A stretch of DNA of 64,000 nt from Candidatus Phyllobacterium onerii. Its GTDB lineage: Bacteria > Pseudomonadota > Alphaproteobacteria > Rhizobiales > Rhizobiaceae. Position 1 is the stretch's first letter. Every line of letters begins with the position of its first letter. The stretch is taken from NCBI RefSeq assembly GCF_028331445.1, contig NZ_JAQMHX010000008.1, positions 124,001 to 188,000 of the forward strand, given 5' to 3'. The notes below the pieces were generated by a model, which was given only the letters and a program-made list of their open reading frames with translations, did not search any database and was not told where the DNA came from. Of the stretch, positions 17,049-25,344 are shown piece after piece. The position numbers and the translations under genes were made by a program.

Positions 17049-17804
17049 TCAAGTTTCGTCAGTGGACCTCTCGTCGCTCGTTTTGCGCGATTGTTTCTCA
17101 AGCTGTTCAACCGGGCCCGGCTGTCCAGCCTGACGGGTACGTACGATGCCATTGAGAATATGGGTGCGCGCAGCGATGAGACTGCGGACAGGGTCGCGCG
17201 CTTCGAGCGCATCGACAATTGCACGATGTTCCTCGTTGGAGATGTGAAGCACATCGTGGCTGGAAAGCGCGCGATAGCGCTGGATATGCAACTCGCGCAC
17301 AAAGCTCTGATAGATGAGTTCGAGGCGATTGTTCCCGGCCATATGCGTGATCTGCTTATGGAACTCAAGATTAACCGGGTAGTAGATGTGCACGTCGCCG
17401 AGCTCGACAATCTCATCCATGCGTTGCAACAGCGCGCGAAGGATGGCGATCTCGGCGTCAGTCACTCGCTCCGCCAGCATCATGGCCATGCATCCGAAGA
17501 CGCCGGCCCGGGCTTCCGACAGGTCCTGGGCTTCGTCATTGGTAAGCGCCCGGATAAAGAAGCCGCGGTTGGGGATAATCTCGATAAGTCCCATGGCGGC
17601 CAACGCGCTGCAGGCCTCGCGGATTGGTCCGCGGCTCACACCGAGGCGCTGGGAAAGACCGTTTTCGTTCACCCGTTCGTTGGGCTTGAGCTCGCCATCA
17701 ATGATCATCCGCTCGATCTCGGCCTGTACAACGTTGGCGAGCGAACGGGTGCGAAGGAAATCGATCGCGGATAAATTGTGCGGGGCGTTCGTTATCTCTG
17801 ACAT
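17049..17804 (-). CDS. GntR-family transcriptional regulator, FadR/FCD subfamily
   Basis: A 251-residue regulator with an N-terminal winged helix (residues ~15-75; LKPNERVNENGLSQRLGVSRGPIREACSALAAMGLIEIIPNRGFFI) and a C-terminal FCD ligand-binding domain. The FCD has metal-site-type histidines in NLEFHKQITHMAGNNRL and EEHRAIVDALEARD. The start ending at 17804 has no clear ribosome site; an in-frame TTG at 17843 is an alternative. FCD regulators usually sense carboxylic acids and bind TTGTnnACAA-type sites, exactly the box found at three promoters of this block. It is therefore the likely repressor of the carboxylate regulon. It lies downstream of the ABC permease gene and may be cotranscribed with it. 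Confidence 0.88.
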   Translation of the reverse strand: MSEITNAPHNLSAIDFLRTRSLANVVQAEIERMIIDGELKPNERVNENGLSQRLGVSRGPIREACSALAAMGLIEIIPNRGFFIRALTNDEAQDLSEARAGVFGCMAMMLAERVTDAEIAILRALLQRMDEIVELGDVHIYYPVNLEFHKQITHMAGNNRLELIYQSFVRELHIQRYRALSSHDVLHISNEEHRAIVDALEARDPVRSLIAARTHILNGIVRTRQAGQPGPVEQLEKQSRKTSDERSTDET

Positions 17805-17899
17805 GCGCAAGCCATCGTGAAGGTTCCAGTATAAGCGGAGCAAGAACCTTGCGGATTGCTCCTCCAGCCTCGTTTAGCAGCAATTCCCGCGATTGGCGA

Positions 17900-17917
17900 C
17901 CCTGCCGACTGGCAGGG
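17900..17917 (-). terminator. Hairpin after the ABC permease gene
   Basis: CCCTGCC-GACT-GGCAGGG is a perfect 7-bp stem starting 2 nt past the minus-strand stop of the permease gene (17920). There is no T-run, so termination strength is uncertain. It may separate the ABC transporter operon from the GntR gene downstream. Confidence 0.4.
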
Positions 17918-17919
17918 CT

Positions 17920-19659
17920 CTAGCCTCGCGTATTCATTTGCGAACCACCAAGTACCGGAACCCGGTTGGCGATAAACACCACGGCAAAAGAAGCGGCAAG
18001 GAGAATGATGCCGAGAACACAGATCGCCCCGAGATCGCCGCTCTCGTTAAGATCGTAGATGATGACCGAGACAAGCTTGGTGTTTGCGGTAGTCAGCAGG
18101 ATTGTTGCGGAGAGTTCGCGGATTGTGCCGACGAAAACGAAGCACCAGGCCGCGACGACGCTCGTCCGCAGCAACGGAGCTGTGATGTCCCAGAGCGTTC
18201 TCAACCGTGAAGCGCCCACGATACGGCCGGCTTCCTCCAATTCCGGATGGACGCCGGAAAAGGCCGAAGACATCTGTTGATAACCCGCCGGGAGTTCGAT
18301 TGTCATGAAAGCGATGAGGAGGATCCAGATCGTTCCATAAAGTTGGAATGTCGGATTGGCATAGCTGAGGAACAGGCCAACGCCGAGGACGATGCCCGGG
18401 ATCGCAACTGGAGCCGTGGCAAGAACGCCGAGGAAACCAGAACCCGGAACCGAGCGGCGGATCACCAGATACGATACGATCAGCGCAATGGCGGTGACGG
18501 CAGTCGCTGTCAGAAATCCAAGGAGAAACGTATTGCGAAGGGCAAGCTGTGTCGCCGAGAATTCAAACAGCACGAACCGCCAATGGCTCAACGTCAGCGT
18601 GCTGAGGTTAATCGGGTCGCCAACAGTGCCAGTGAATGCCGTCTTGATAATAGCCAGATACGGCAAGATGATCGTCAGGCTGAGCACACAGAAAACGAAG
18701 GCGATGGCTGGCCATTTCCACGGGCCGAGTTCGGTGATCCTTGGCGTGCCGCTCTTGCCGCCGAGAACCGTGTAGCCCTTGCGTCCAAGGATCGATTTCT
18801 GTGCGCGTAGAAGAATGACGGTAATAATCAGCAAAGGCAGCGCAGCGGCAGCCGCGAGGCCGAGACGCGGTGGAAACTGAAAAAGGCTCCAGATTTTTGT
18901 GGTGATAACGTGAAAGCCGGCAGGCAATGCGAGGATCGCCGGGGAGCCAAACATCGTCAGGGCCTGCAGAATGGCGATCAAAGTTCCCGCAAGCATGGCC
19001 GGAAGTACCAGGGGAATCGTCACCTTCCGCAACGTGGTCATCGATTTGCCGCCGAGAATTGAAGAAGCATCCTCGAGATCGGATGGAACCTTGTCGAGTG
19101 CGTTCGCCACAAGCGTGAAAACGTAGGGGAAGGTGAAGCAGGCGATGGCAAAGACGAGGCCACTGAACGTATAGATGTTCACCAGATACTCGGATGCTTC
19201 AAGCCCGAAGACACTCCTGTACATGATATTGACAATGCCGCTGTTTGGCGCAGCCAATATCTCGTAGGCGATAGCACCAAGAAAGGGCGGAGTGACGAAC
19301 GACGCTGTTACCAGCATGCGGATTGTCCGTCTGCCGGGTAAGTCCGTGCGCGCAACAAGCCATGCCATCGGCGTTGCGATGATGCAGGCGAGGACGCCAA
19401 CGGCCAAGGCCATCCCGATCGCAAGGCCGTAAGCGCGAAGAAGGGTCGGGTCGGCGACGAGGGCAATGTAATTGGCGAAGGTGGCGCCCGCGCCGGTATC
19501 GCTGCGAAAGCTATAGTAGACGAGCCAGAATAATGGCAGGAGAACCAAGACACTCAGGACAAGCGTCAACAGAGCGAAGGTCGGCCATGAAAAATCGATG
19601 CTGCGGCGCCGACCCTGAACCGGCAAAGCTTGAACCTGAATGTCACTGGTCATGATCAA
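17920..19659 (-). CDS. Ferric/polyamine-type ABC transporter permease (two fused permease domains)
   Basis: A 579-residue inner-membrane permease of the FbpB/AfuB type, with two binding-protein-dependent transport domains in one chain and about twelve helices. Both EAA loops are visible: DLEDASSILGGKSMTTLRKVTIPLVLPAML in the first half and ELEEAGRIVGASRLRTLWDITAPLL in the second. The start at 19659 is 2 nt past the stop of the binding-protein gene, so translation is coupled. The gene order ATPase, binding protein, permease is on one strand. Homologues carry ferric iron, thiamine, aminophosphonates or polyamines; substrate is open. Confidence 0.88.
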   Translation of the reverse strand: MIMTSDIQVQALPVQGRRRSIDFSWPTFALLTLVLSVLVLLPLFWLVYYSFRSDTGAGATFANYIALVADPTLLRAYGLAIGMALAVGVLACIIATPMAWLVARTDLPGRRTIRMLVTASFVTPPFLGAIAYEILAAPNSGIVNIMYRSVFGLEASEYLVNIYTFSGLVFAIACFTFPYVFTLVANALDKVPSDLEDASSILGGKSMTTLRKVTIPLVLPAMLAGTLIAILQALTMFGSPAILALPAGFHVITTKIWSLFQFPPRLGLAAAAALPLLIITVILLRAQKSILGRKGYTVLGGKSGTPRITELGPWKWPAIAFVFCVLSLTIILPYLAIIKTAFTGTVGDPINLSTLTLSHWRFVLFEFSATQLALRNTFLLGFLTATAVTAIALIVSYLVIRRSVPGSGFLGVLATAPVAIPGIVLGVGLFLSYANPTFQLYGTIWILLIAFMTIELPAGYQQMSSAFSGVHPELEEAGRIVGASRLRTLWDITAPLLRTSVVAAWCFVFVGTIRELSATILLTTANTKLVSVIIYDLNESGDLGAICVLGIILLAASFAVVFIANRVPVLGGSQMNTRG

Positions 19660-20706
19660 TTATGTCCCGAAATACTTTTCATAGTTGGCTTTGATGGTGG
19701 GAATCTCGGGCTCGAGTTTCTCAGGATCCGAATGCAGAATCTTGATCTTCGACAAAGGCGTGCGATCCGCCTTTTCCTTGACGCCCGGGTGGAATGATCT
19801 CAGCCCGCCGAAATCACTGTTGAGCTGCTGCGCATCGAGCGAAAAGAGAAATGCGTAGAATAGTTTGGCGGCGTTCGGGTTGGGGGCCTGTTTCAGCACC
19901 GCTGCATTACCGACGGCAAGCGGTGTGCCTTCGTCCGGGTAAACGATCTTGATGGGTTTTCCCTCGTCGATGAGCCGGAAGACGTTGTATTCATTGCCAT
20001 CGACTTCGAGCGCCCGTTCGCCCTGAGCGAGCTTCTTCGGAGGCTCGGTCGAAGATTGCACCTGCATTATGTTTTGCTTGCCGAGCTTTTCGAAATAATC
20101 CCAGCCAAGAAGCTGGCTCAACACGAATGTCGAGGTCATGACCGTGCCGCTATAACCCGGGTGGGCCTTGACCATCTTGTCCTTGAAACGGGGATCAAGC
20201 AGATCTTCCCATGTCTTCGGGGCATCGGCATCCTTCATAAGGTCGGTACGGTAGGCGATGACGGATAGATGCGCGCGGTAGGCGGCGAAGTTACCGTCCG
20301 GGTCGCGCTCATCGGCCGGCCACTTGTCGGCCACTTCTTGGGGCACCATTGGTGCAAGCCAGCCCTGGCGCTTGAAATATTCGAAATGCACTGCATCGGA
20401 GGTTTCGATCACATCGGCATTGTAGATGCCGGTCGAGTATTCCTGACCGATGCGCTGGAAGACGCGTTCGGATCCGGCGCGCTCTACTTGTACCGCGATG
20501 CCCGGGTACTTGGATTTGAAGAGCTCGGCGAGCTTTTCGGCCACCGCGACGTCGGTAGCGGTATAGAACACCACCTTGCCTTCAGCCTTGGCGGCTGCTT
20601 CGAGCTCGGGGGTAATCTGATACGGTGCCGGTGCTTCAGCCCAGGCGGCGGGTGAGGCCGCCAGTCCTGTAGCCAAGAGCGCGGCAGATAGAGCTTTCTT
20701 CCACAT
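19660..20706 (-). CDS. ABC transporter substrate-binding protein, family 1 (ferric-type fold)
   Basis: A 348-residue periplasmic binding protein. The ATG ending at 20706 follows GGGAGGAA and starts a Sec signal peptide (MWKKALSAALLATGLAA, cleavage near AWAEA). The mature chain has EGKVVFYTATDVAVAEKLAELF and IYNADVIETSDAVHFEYFKRQGWL, typical of the FbpA/AfuA-like group. I do not find the paired Tyr-Tyr that binds iron in FbpA, so an iron ligand is doubtful and a small organic or phosphonate ligand is possible. It is the middle gene of the operon with the ATPase (14 bp upstream) and the fused permease. Confidence 0.87.
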   Translation of the reverse strand: MWKKALSAALLATGLAASPAAWAEAPAPYQITPELEAAAKAEGKVVFYTATDVAVAEKLAELFKSKYPGIAVQVERAGSERVFQRIGQEYSTGIYNADVIETSDAVHFEYFKRQGWLAPMVPQEVADKWPADERDPDGNFAAYRAHLSVIAYRTDLMKDADAPKTWEDLLDPRFKDKMVKAHPGYSGTVMTSTFVLSQLLGWDYFEKLGKQNIMQVQSSTEPPKKLAQGERALEVDGNEYNVFRLIDEGKPIKIVYPDEGTPLAVGNAAVLKQAPNPNAAKLFYAFLFSLDAQQLNSDFGGLRSFHPGVKEKADRTPLSKIKILHSDPEKLEPEIPTIKANYEKYFGT

Positions 20707-20720
20707 GCATAGTTCCTCCC

Positions 20721-21788
20721 TTATTGTGCGAGCGCCCGGCATTTCTCTGGTGGGAAATGCAGCCATACTTCTTGGCCAACCGGGATCGCAACGTTGACTG
20801 GCGCGACTGTGCGCACCGTTTCTCCACCAGCGATTGAAACGAGATAGTCCCGGTGCGAACCGAGATAGATTTGCCGCGTGACTGTGCCGACCGTCACATT
20901 CGTGTCGGCACTCTTGGGCTTGGCCGATGACAGTTCGATGTCATGATGCCGAACTGAAACTGCCGTTTTTCCGGAAGCCGCGGTGCTGCCGCTGCCGCAT
21001 CGGAGCACAAGCCCGCCTTCGCCAACAACGCTATCCTTATCGCCGCGGGTGCCGCTGAGAATATTTGTGCCGCCAATGAAGCGCGCGACAAATTCAGTCT
21101 CCGGACGTTCGTAGATATCTTCCGGCGAACCCGCCTGCTCGATACGGCCGTCATTCATGACGACGATCATGTCGGCGGTGGTCATTGCTTCCGCCTGATC
21201 GTGCGTCACATAAACTGTCGTGTAGCGAAACTCGTCGTGAAGCCGGCGGATCTCAAAGCGCATTTCCTCGCGCAGATTGGCGTCGAGGTTTGAAAGCGGC
21301 TCATCCAGTAGCAGGATTTCGGGCTTGATGACCAGCGCTCGCGCTAGCGATACGCGCTGCTGCTGGCCGCCGGAGAGTTCACCCGGATAGCGATTTTCCA
21401 GCGGAAGGAGTTGTGTGGCCGACAGGATCGTCCGGACGCTCTTGGTCACCTCCGATTGTGGAAGACGCCGCAGCTTCAGGCCGTAAGCCACATTCTCGAA
21501 AACCGTCATGTGCGGCCACAGCGCGTAGCTCTGGAAGATCATCGACATGTTGCGCCCCTCGGGCGGAACGGTCGAGTGTGCTGAAGATATGGTCTTTCCG
21601 CCGACGCGTATCTCGCCAGCATTAGCGGGAACGAAGCCCGCGATAAGCCTTAGCGTTGTGGTCTTGCCGCAGCCCGAGGGCCCAAGAAGGCAGACGAGTT
21701 TGCCTTTGTCGACGGCTAGATTGACGCCTTTGACAACCGTAAGCGAACCATAGCTCTTGGTCAGGCCGTCTAATTCCAGGAATGCCAT
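20721..21788 (-). CDS. ABC transporter ATP-binding protein (FbpC/PotA type)
   Basis: A 355-residue ATPase with Walker A GPSGCGKTTTLR near residue 36, Q-loop IFQSYALWPHMTVFENVAYGL, signature LSGGQQQRVSLARAL, Walker B ILLLDEPLSNLD, switch histidine in YVTHDQAEAM, and a C-terminal TOBE-type regulatory domain (after residue ~235). RBS GGGAGGTGG precedes the ATG. It powers the downstream binding protein and fused permease. The promoter region is shared with the divergent second GntR gene. Confidence 0.92.
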   Translation of the reverse strand: MAFLELDGLTKSYGSLTVVKGVNLAVDKGKLVCLLGPSGCGKTTTLRLIAGFVPANAGEIRVGGKTISSAHSTVPPEGRNMSMIFQSYALWPHMTVFENVAYGLKLRRLPQSEVTKSVRTILSATQLLPLENRYPGELSGGQQQRVSLARALVIKPEILLLDEPLSNLDANLREEMRFEIRRLHDEFRYTTVYVTHDQAEAMTTADMIVVMNDGRIEQAGSPEDIYERPETEFVARFIGGTNILSGTRGDKDSVVGEGGLVLRCGSGSTAASGKTAVSVRHHDIELSSAKPKSADTNVTVGTVTRQIYLGSHRDYLVSIAGGETVRTVAPVNVAIPVGQEVWLHFPPEKCRALAQ

Positions 21789-21810
21789 TCCACCTCCCGA
21801 GTGTTCACGG

Positions 21811-21826
21811 AACCGACAGGTCGGTT
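21811..21826. promoter_or_regulatory. Inverted repeat in the ABC operon leader
   Basis: AACCGAC-AG-GTCGGTT is a perfect 7-bp inverted repeat 23 bp upstream of the ATPase start (minus strand). It may be an operator or a leader hairpin near the ribosome site. No regulator can be named. Confidence 0.4.
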
Positions 21827-21872
21827 TTCCGCTGATATTGGCTTCACGGAAACGTACGGAGCAAATTGAAGA

Positions 21873-21952
21873 CTGTCAACAGATTACTATTTTCAACTTC
21901 TTCACATTGAGTTGTAGGATTTTTCGGAGAGCTAGTGCTGTCCTGTTGACAG
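21873..21952. promoter_or_regulatory. Two CTGTnnACAG boxes over divergent -35 elements
   Basis: CTGTCAACAG (21873-21882) and its exact reverse complement CTGTTGACAG (21943-21952) have centres 70 bp apart. The first contains TTGACA for the minus-strand ABC operon; the second contains TTGACA (21946-21951) for the plus-strand GntR gene, with a -10 candidate TATCTA at 21969-21974 after a 17-bp spacer. The boxes differ from the region-1 type only at the outer base pair (C/G instead of T/A). Likely operators of the GntR protein starting at 22013. Confidence 0.6.
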
Positions 21953-21963
21953 ATATCCTACAA
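21912..21963. promoter_or_regulatory. Inverted repeat TTGTAGGAT / ATCCTACAA
   Basis: TTGTAGGAT (21912-21920) and ATCCTACAA (21955-21963) form a perfect 9-bp inverted repeat with a 34-bp spacer. The right arm falls between the -35 and -10 candidates of the GntR promoter. This could be a second operator for a different regulator in the same control region. Confidence 0.45.
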
Positions 21964-22012
21964 GTGGTTATCTAGTCCAAGCTGCATCACCACCGAGATT
22001 GGAATCCGCATA

Positions 22013-22744
22013 ATGGCATTCAAATCCCTCAAGCCTCTGCACCGCGCGCCTTTGTTGCATGTGTCGGTGCAAGAAAGCTTGCGGGCTTACATCAACGAAA
22101 ATGGCCTGGAAGCAGGGGCGCCGATGCCGCCCGAAGGCGAACTGGCCAGCCAGCTCGGCGTCAGCCGGAACTCGCTGCGCGAAGGCATCAAGGCATTGGA
22201 GTCGGTTGGTGTTCTGGAGTCGCGGCGAGGTGTTGGCGTCTTCGTCAAGGCTTTCTCCTTCGAGCCGCTACTTGATAATCTTGCCTATGGCTTGGGCGGG
22301 GCGCTGCGCCAGATCGAGGAAGTGCTGGAGATACGCAGAACGCTCGAAGTCGGCTTGATCGCCAAAACGCTGCAGAAAATTACTGACGAAGATATTCGGG
22401 AGCTACGGCAGGTGGTGGCCCGCATGCGTGTCCATGCCGAGCGCAATGAAGCATTTGTCGACGAAGACAGGCTTTTCCACCGGCTGCTTTTCCGCTGTCA
22501 GGAAAATGAGACGCTCGTGCGGCTCATCGAGGTGTTCTGGCTCGCGTTCTACAAGGCATCCGATTTCGTCAATCTCGAAAATACAGATCCGATGGCGACA
22601 TGGCGCGATCATGAGGCGATCGTTGACGCAGTCGAGGCAAGAAATCTCGAAGACGCGCGCAACCGCCTCGACAGTCATTACGAGGGGATCGCTCGGGTGA
22701 TTGCACATAACAAAACCAATACGTTCAATGGGAGGATACCATGA
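22013..22744 (+). CDS. GntR-family transcriptional regulator, FadR/FCD subfamily (second)
   Basis: A 243-residue regulator with an N-terminal winged helix (SVQESLRAYINENGLEAGAPMPPEGELASQLGVSRNSLREGIKALESVGVLESRRGVGVFV) and an FCD effector domain from about residue 90 (EVLEIRRTLEVGLI...EDRLFHRLLF...DHEAIVDAVEARNLE). It is the first gene of the dipeptide-type ABC operon and overlaps the next gene by 4 nt. It is divergent from the ferric-type ABC operon. It probably autoregulates through the two CTGTnnACAG boxes upstream and senses the imported compound or its breakdown product. Confidence 0.88.
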   Translation: MAFKSLKPLHRAPLLHVSVQESLRAYINENGLEAGAPMPPEGELASQLGVSRNSLREGIKALESVGVLESRRGVGVFVKAFSFEPLLDNLAYGLGGALRQIEEVLEIRRTLEVGLIAKTLQKITDEDIRELRQVVARMRVHAERNEAFVDEDRLFHRLLFRCQENETLVRLIEVFWLAFYKASDFVNLENTDPMATWRDHEAIVDAVEARNLEDARNRLDSHYEGIARVIAHNKTNTFNGRIP

Positions 22745-24321
22745 AACTACGAATGATCGCTTCGGCACTGGCATTGTCTGCTGCGCTGATCGGAAACGTA
22801 ACGTTGGCGCCGTCCGCCACACAGGCTGCAACGCTGTCTGGTGGGTTCGATGTCGGCCCCGGAGGGTTCCAGGGCAACTTCAACCCGCTGGCTGCTACGG
22901 CCGGGTTCACATGGCTCAGTGTCTATTTCGAGCCGCTAGTCACCTATGACGACAAACTTCAGAAGGTCGTCGGTGTGCTGGCGGACAGCTACGAAGTCAG
23001 TCCGGATCAAATGACATATACGTTCAAGCTTGCGGACGCCAAATGGCACGACGGCAAGCCCTTCACCGCCAAGGACGCGAAGTTCACCATGGGTCTGGCC
23101 ATGGACGCGAAGTCGGGCTCGGTGCTTGCTGCCAGGTTGAAAGCAGTCTCATCGGTCGAAGCTCCGGATGATCACACCCTGATCGTCAAGCTGAGCGCCC
23201 CAAGCGCAAGCACTCTCGACACAATGACCAAGGTGATGATGCTGCCCGAACATGCACTGGCATCGATACCGGCAGATCAACTCGCCAAGAATAGCTGGTG
23301 GTCTACCTCGCCAATCGGGACCGGACCTTTCAAGTTCACCAAATACGTCACCGATCAATATGTGGAACTTGCCGCCAACACCGATTATCGCGGCGGCAAA
23401 CCGGCACTCGAGCGGGTGATCAACCGATACTTCTCCAATCCGGCAGCCGCTATTGCCGCCCTTCGCGCCGGTGAAATCCAGTTCACCTATGTCGACTCCA
23501 ATGATGTGTCGACATTCAAGGGCGATGAAGCTTTCAAGGTCATCGAAGGTGACAGCTTCGTCGTCAACTATCTTGGTTTCAATCATGAGTCACCGATCTG
23601 GAAAGATCCGCGGGTCCGCAAGGCGGTGATGTATGCGATCAACCGCGATGCAATTATCAAGAGCCTCTACGCAGGTGCCGCCAAGCCGGCAAATTGCGCC
23701 TATGTCGCCGACCAGCTGATCCCGCAGGGTATTGACCCCTACGCCTACGATCCGGAAAAGGCGAAGCAACTTCTGGATGAAGCCGGATGGTCGCAAATCA
23801 ATGGTGACAAGCCGATTACCCTTCTGACCTACTACACGACGCCTCTCGCGACCAACGTGCTCGCCGCCGTGCAGGCCATGCTTTCGCAGGTTGGGATCAA
23901 TGTCGTGCCGCGCGCCGTCGATACACCGACTTACAACAGCATCGTCTTGAATCCGAAGCCGGATGTCGCGCAGTTCCAGCTAGTCTATGCCGGTCTCCAA
24001 AACGGACCTGACGCCGGCAGCATCAATGTCGGTCTCAATGAAAAGCAGATCCCGCCAGCAGGTCCCAATGTGGTGCGCGCACGTATGCCGGAACTCAACA
24101 AGGCGCTGGATGCTGCTCTCGCAGAGCCCGATGCCGCCAAACGTGACGGCCGGTATCAGGATGTCTGCAAGGTCATGAATTCCGATCTGCCCTGGGCGAC
24201 GCTGTGGGTGGCGAACCGCTATGGTGTTGTGTCGTCAAAGGTCAAGGATTTCATCTGGACGCCGGCACCGGGTGGTGGCCCTTATCAGGCTCATCCGGAA
24301 AAATGGTCACTCGGCGAATAA
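22741..24321 (+). CDS. Dipeptide/oligopeptide-type ABC substrate-binding protein (family 5)
   Basis: A 526-residue family 5 extracellular binding protein with a Sec signal peptide (residues 1-30, cleavage near TQAATLSGG). Typical segments are YEVSPDQMTYTFKLADAKWHDGKPFTAKDAKF and NHESPIWKDPRVRKAVMYAINRDAII. Relatives bind peptides, opines, glutathione or sugar-acid conjugates. ATG overlaps the GntR stop. A strong hairpin follows the stop codon before the first permease gene. Confidence 0.9.
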   Translation: MKLRMIASALALSAALIGNVTLAPSATQAATLSGGFDVGPGGFQGNFNPLAATAGFTWLSVYFEPLVTYDDKLQKVVGVLADSYEVSPDQMTYTFKLADAKWHDGKPFTAKDAKFTMGLAMDAKSGSVLAARLKAVSSVEAPDDHTLIVKLSAPSASTLDTMTKVMMLPEHALASIPADQLAKNSWWSTSPIGTGPFKFTKYVTDQYVELAANTDYRGGKPALERVINRYFSNPAAAIAALRAGEIQFTYVDSNDVSTFKGDEAFKVIEGDSFVVNYLGFNHESPIWKDPRVRKAVMYAINRDAIIKSLYAGAAKPANCAYVADQLIPQGIDPYAYDPEKAKQLLDEAGWSQINGDKPITLLTYYTTPLATNVLAAVQAMLSQVGINVVPRAVDTPTYNSIVLNPKPDVAQFQLVYAGLQNGPDAGSINVGLNEKQIPPAGPNVVRARMPELNKALDAALAEPDAAKRDGRYQDVCKVMNSDLPWATLWVANRYGVVSSKVKDFIWTPAPGGGPYQAHPEKWSLGE

Positions 24322-24347
24322 TCGCCCGCGCCTGATCACGGTTCGAG

Positions 24348-24367
24348 GGGTGGCGCTGGCCACCCCG
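24348..24367 (+). terminator. Intercistronic hairpin after the binding-protein gene
   Basis: GGGGTGGC-GCTG-GCCACCCC is a perfect 8-bp stem in the 62-bp gap between the binding-protein and permease genes, with no T-run. As at 3494-3531, it sits exactly where excess binding protein over permease would be set by partial termination or mRNA protection. Confidence 0.5.
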
Positions 24368-24383
24368 GCAAAACGGAACGAAT

Positions 24384-25343
24384 ATGCTTCAATACAGTCT
24401 TCGACGTCTGCTGATAGGAGTAGGCATGCTCCTTGCCTTGAGCGTGCTTATCTTCTTGCTGTTGCGTCTCACTCCCGGTGATCCGATCGATGCCTATATC
24501 GATCCGAACATCCCGATGTCGCCAGAGCAGCTTTCCGAGCTGCGCAGCCAGCTTGGGCTCGACAGACCCTTGCCGGTTCAATATCTGGCATGGCTGCAAC
24601 AGGCCGTTACGGGAAATCTCGGCTTCTCGATCAAGCGCCAGGATCAGCCGGTGCTGGATCTGGTGCTGTCGCGCATCGGTCCCACAGTGCTGTTGATGGG
24701 GTCGGCATTGGTTATCGCGATTATCGCGGGGATCGTCACTGGTGTCATCAGCGCGGTGCGGCGGAACTCGCCGGTGGACCTCTCATTCTCGGTATTTGCA
24801 CTCGTCGGCATTTCGAGCCCGGCATTTCTGAGCGCGCTGATCGGCCTCTACGTATTCGCCGTTCGCCTGGGATGGGCCCCGTCAGGCGGCATGCTGACAC
24901 CGGGTGCGGAATTTTCAGTCGCAGACCTGCTCCATCATTTGATCCTACCCGCGGCGCTTCTTTCAATCGCTCAGGCTGCCTTGATCATGCGCTATATGCG
25001 CTCTTCGCTGCTTGAAGTTCTCAATCAGGATTACGTGCGTACGGCGCGGGCGAAGGGCGTCAAGGAATTCTGGGTCATCGCCAAGCATGCGTTGCGCAAT
25101 GCCTTGCTGCCTGTGGTGACGGTCATCGGCTCGACCATCGGTCTCGCGATCGGCGGCGCGATTTTCATCGAGAGTGTGTTCAATTGGCCGGGCATGGGGC
25201 TGTTGCTGGTGAATGCCGTCGAGACGCGCGACTACCCGGTCATCATGGGCGCGACGCTGATTATCGGGGCCTGTGTGATCGTGGTCAACCTTTTGACCGA
25301 CATTACCTATGCGGTCATCGATCCGCGCATCAAGGTGGGTTGA
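24384..25343 (+). CDS. Dipeptide-type ABC permease (DppB family)
   Basis: A 319-residue inner-membrane permease. The N-terminal [34 protein letters not shown] is the DppB hallmark, and the EAA loop reads [30 protein letters not shown]. Six helices. Next gene starts 1 nt after its stop. Confidence 0.92.
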   Translation: MLQYSLRRLLIGVGMLLALSVLIFLLLRLTPGDPIDAYIDPNIPMSPEQLSELRSQLGLDRPLPVQYLAWLQQAVTGNLGFSIKRQDQPVLDLVLSRIGPTVLLMGSALVIAIIAGIVTGVISAVRRNSPVDLSFSVFALVGISSPAFLSALIGLYVFAVRLGWAPSGGMLTPGAEFSVADLLHHLILPAALLSIAQAALIMRYMRSSLLEVLNQDYVRTARAKGVKEFWVIAKHALRNALLPVVTVIGSTIGLAIGGAIFIESVFNWPGMGLLLVNAVETRDYPVIMGATLIIGACVIVVNLLTDITYAVIDPRIKVG

Positions 25344-25344
25344 G

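Noticed and set aside
17920-21788. Calling the ABC operon a ferric iron importer
   Set aside because: The binding protein shows no iron-binding tyrosine pair and no Fur-type site was seen.
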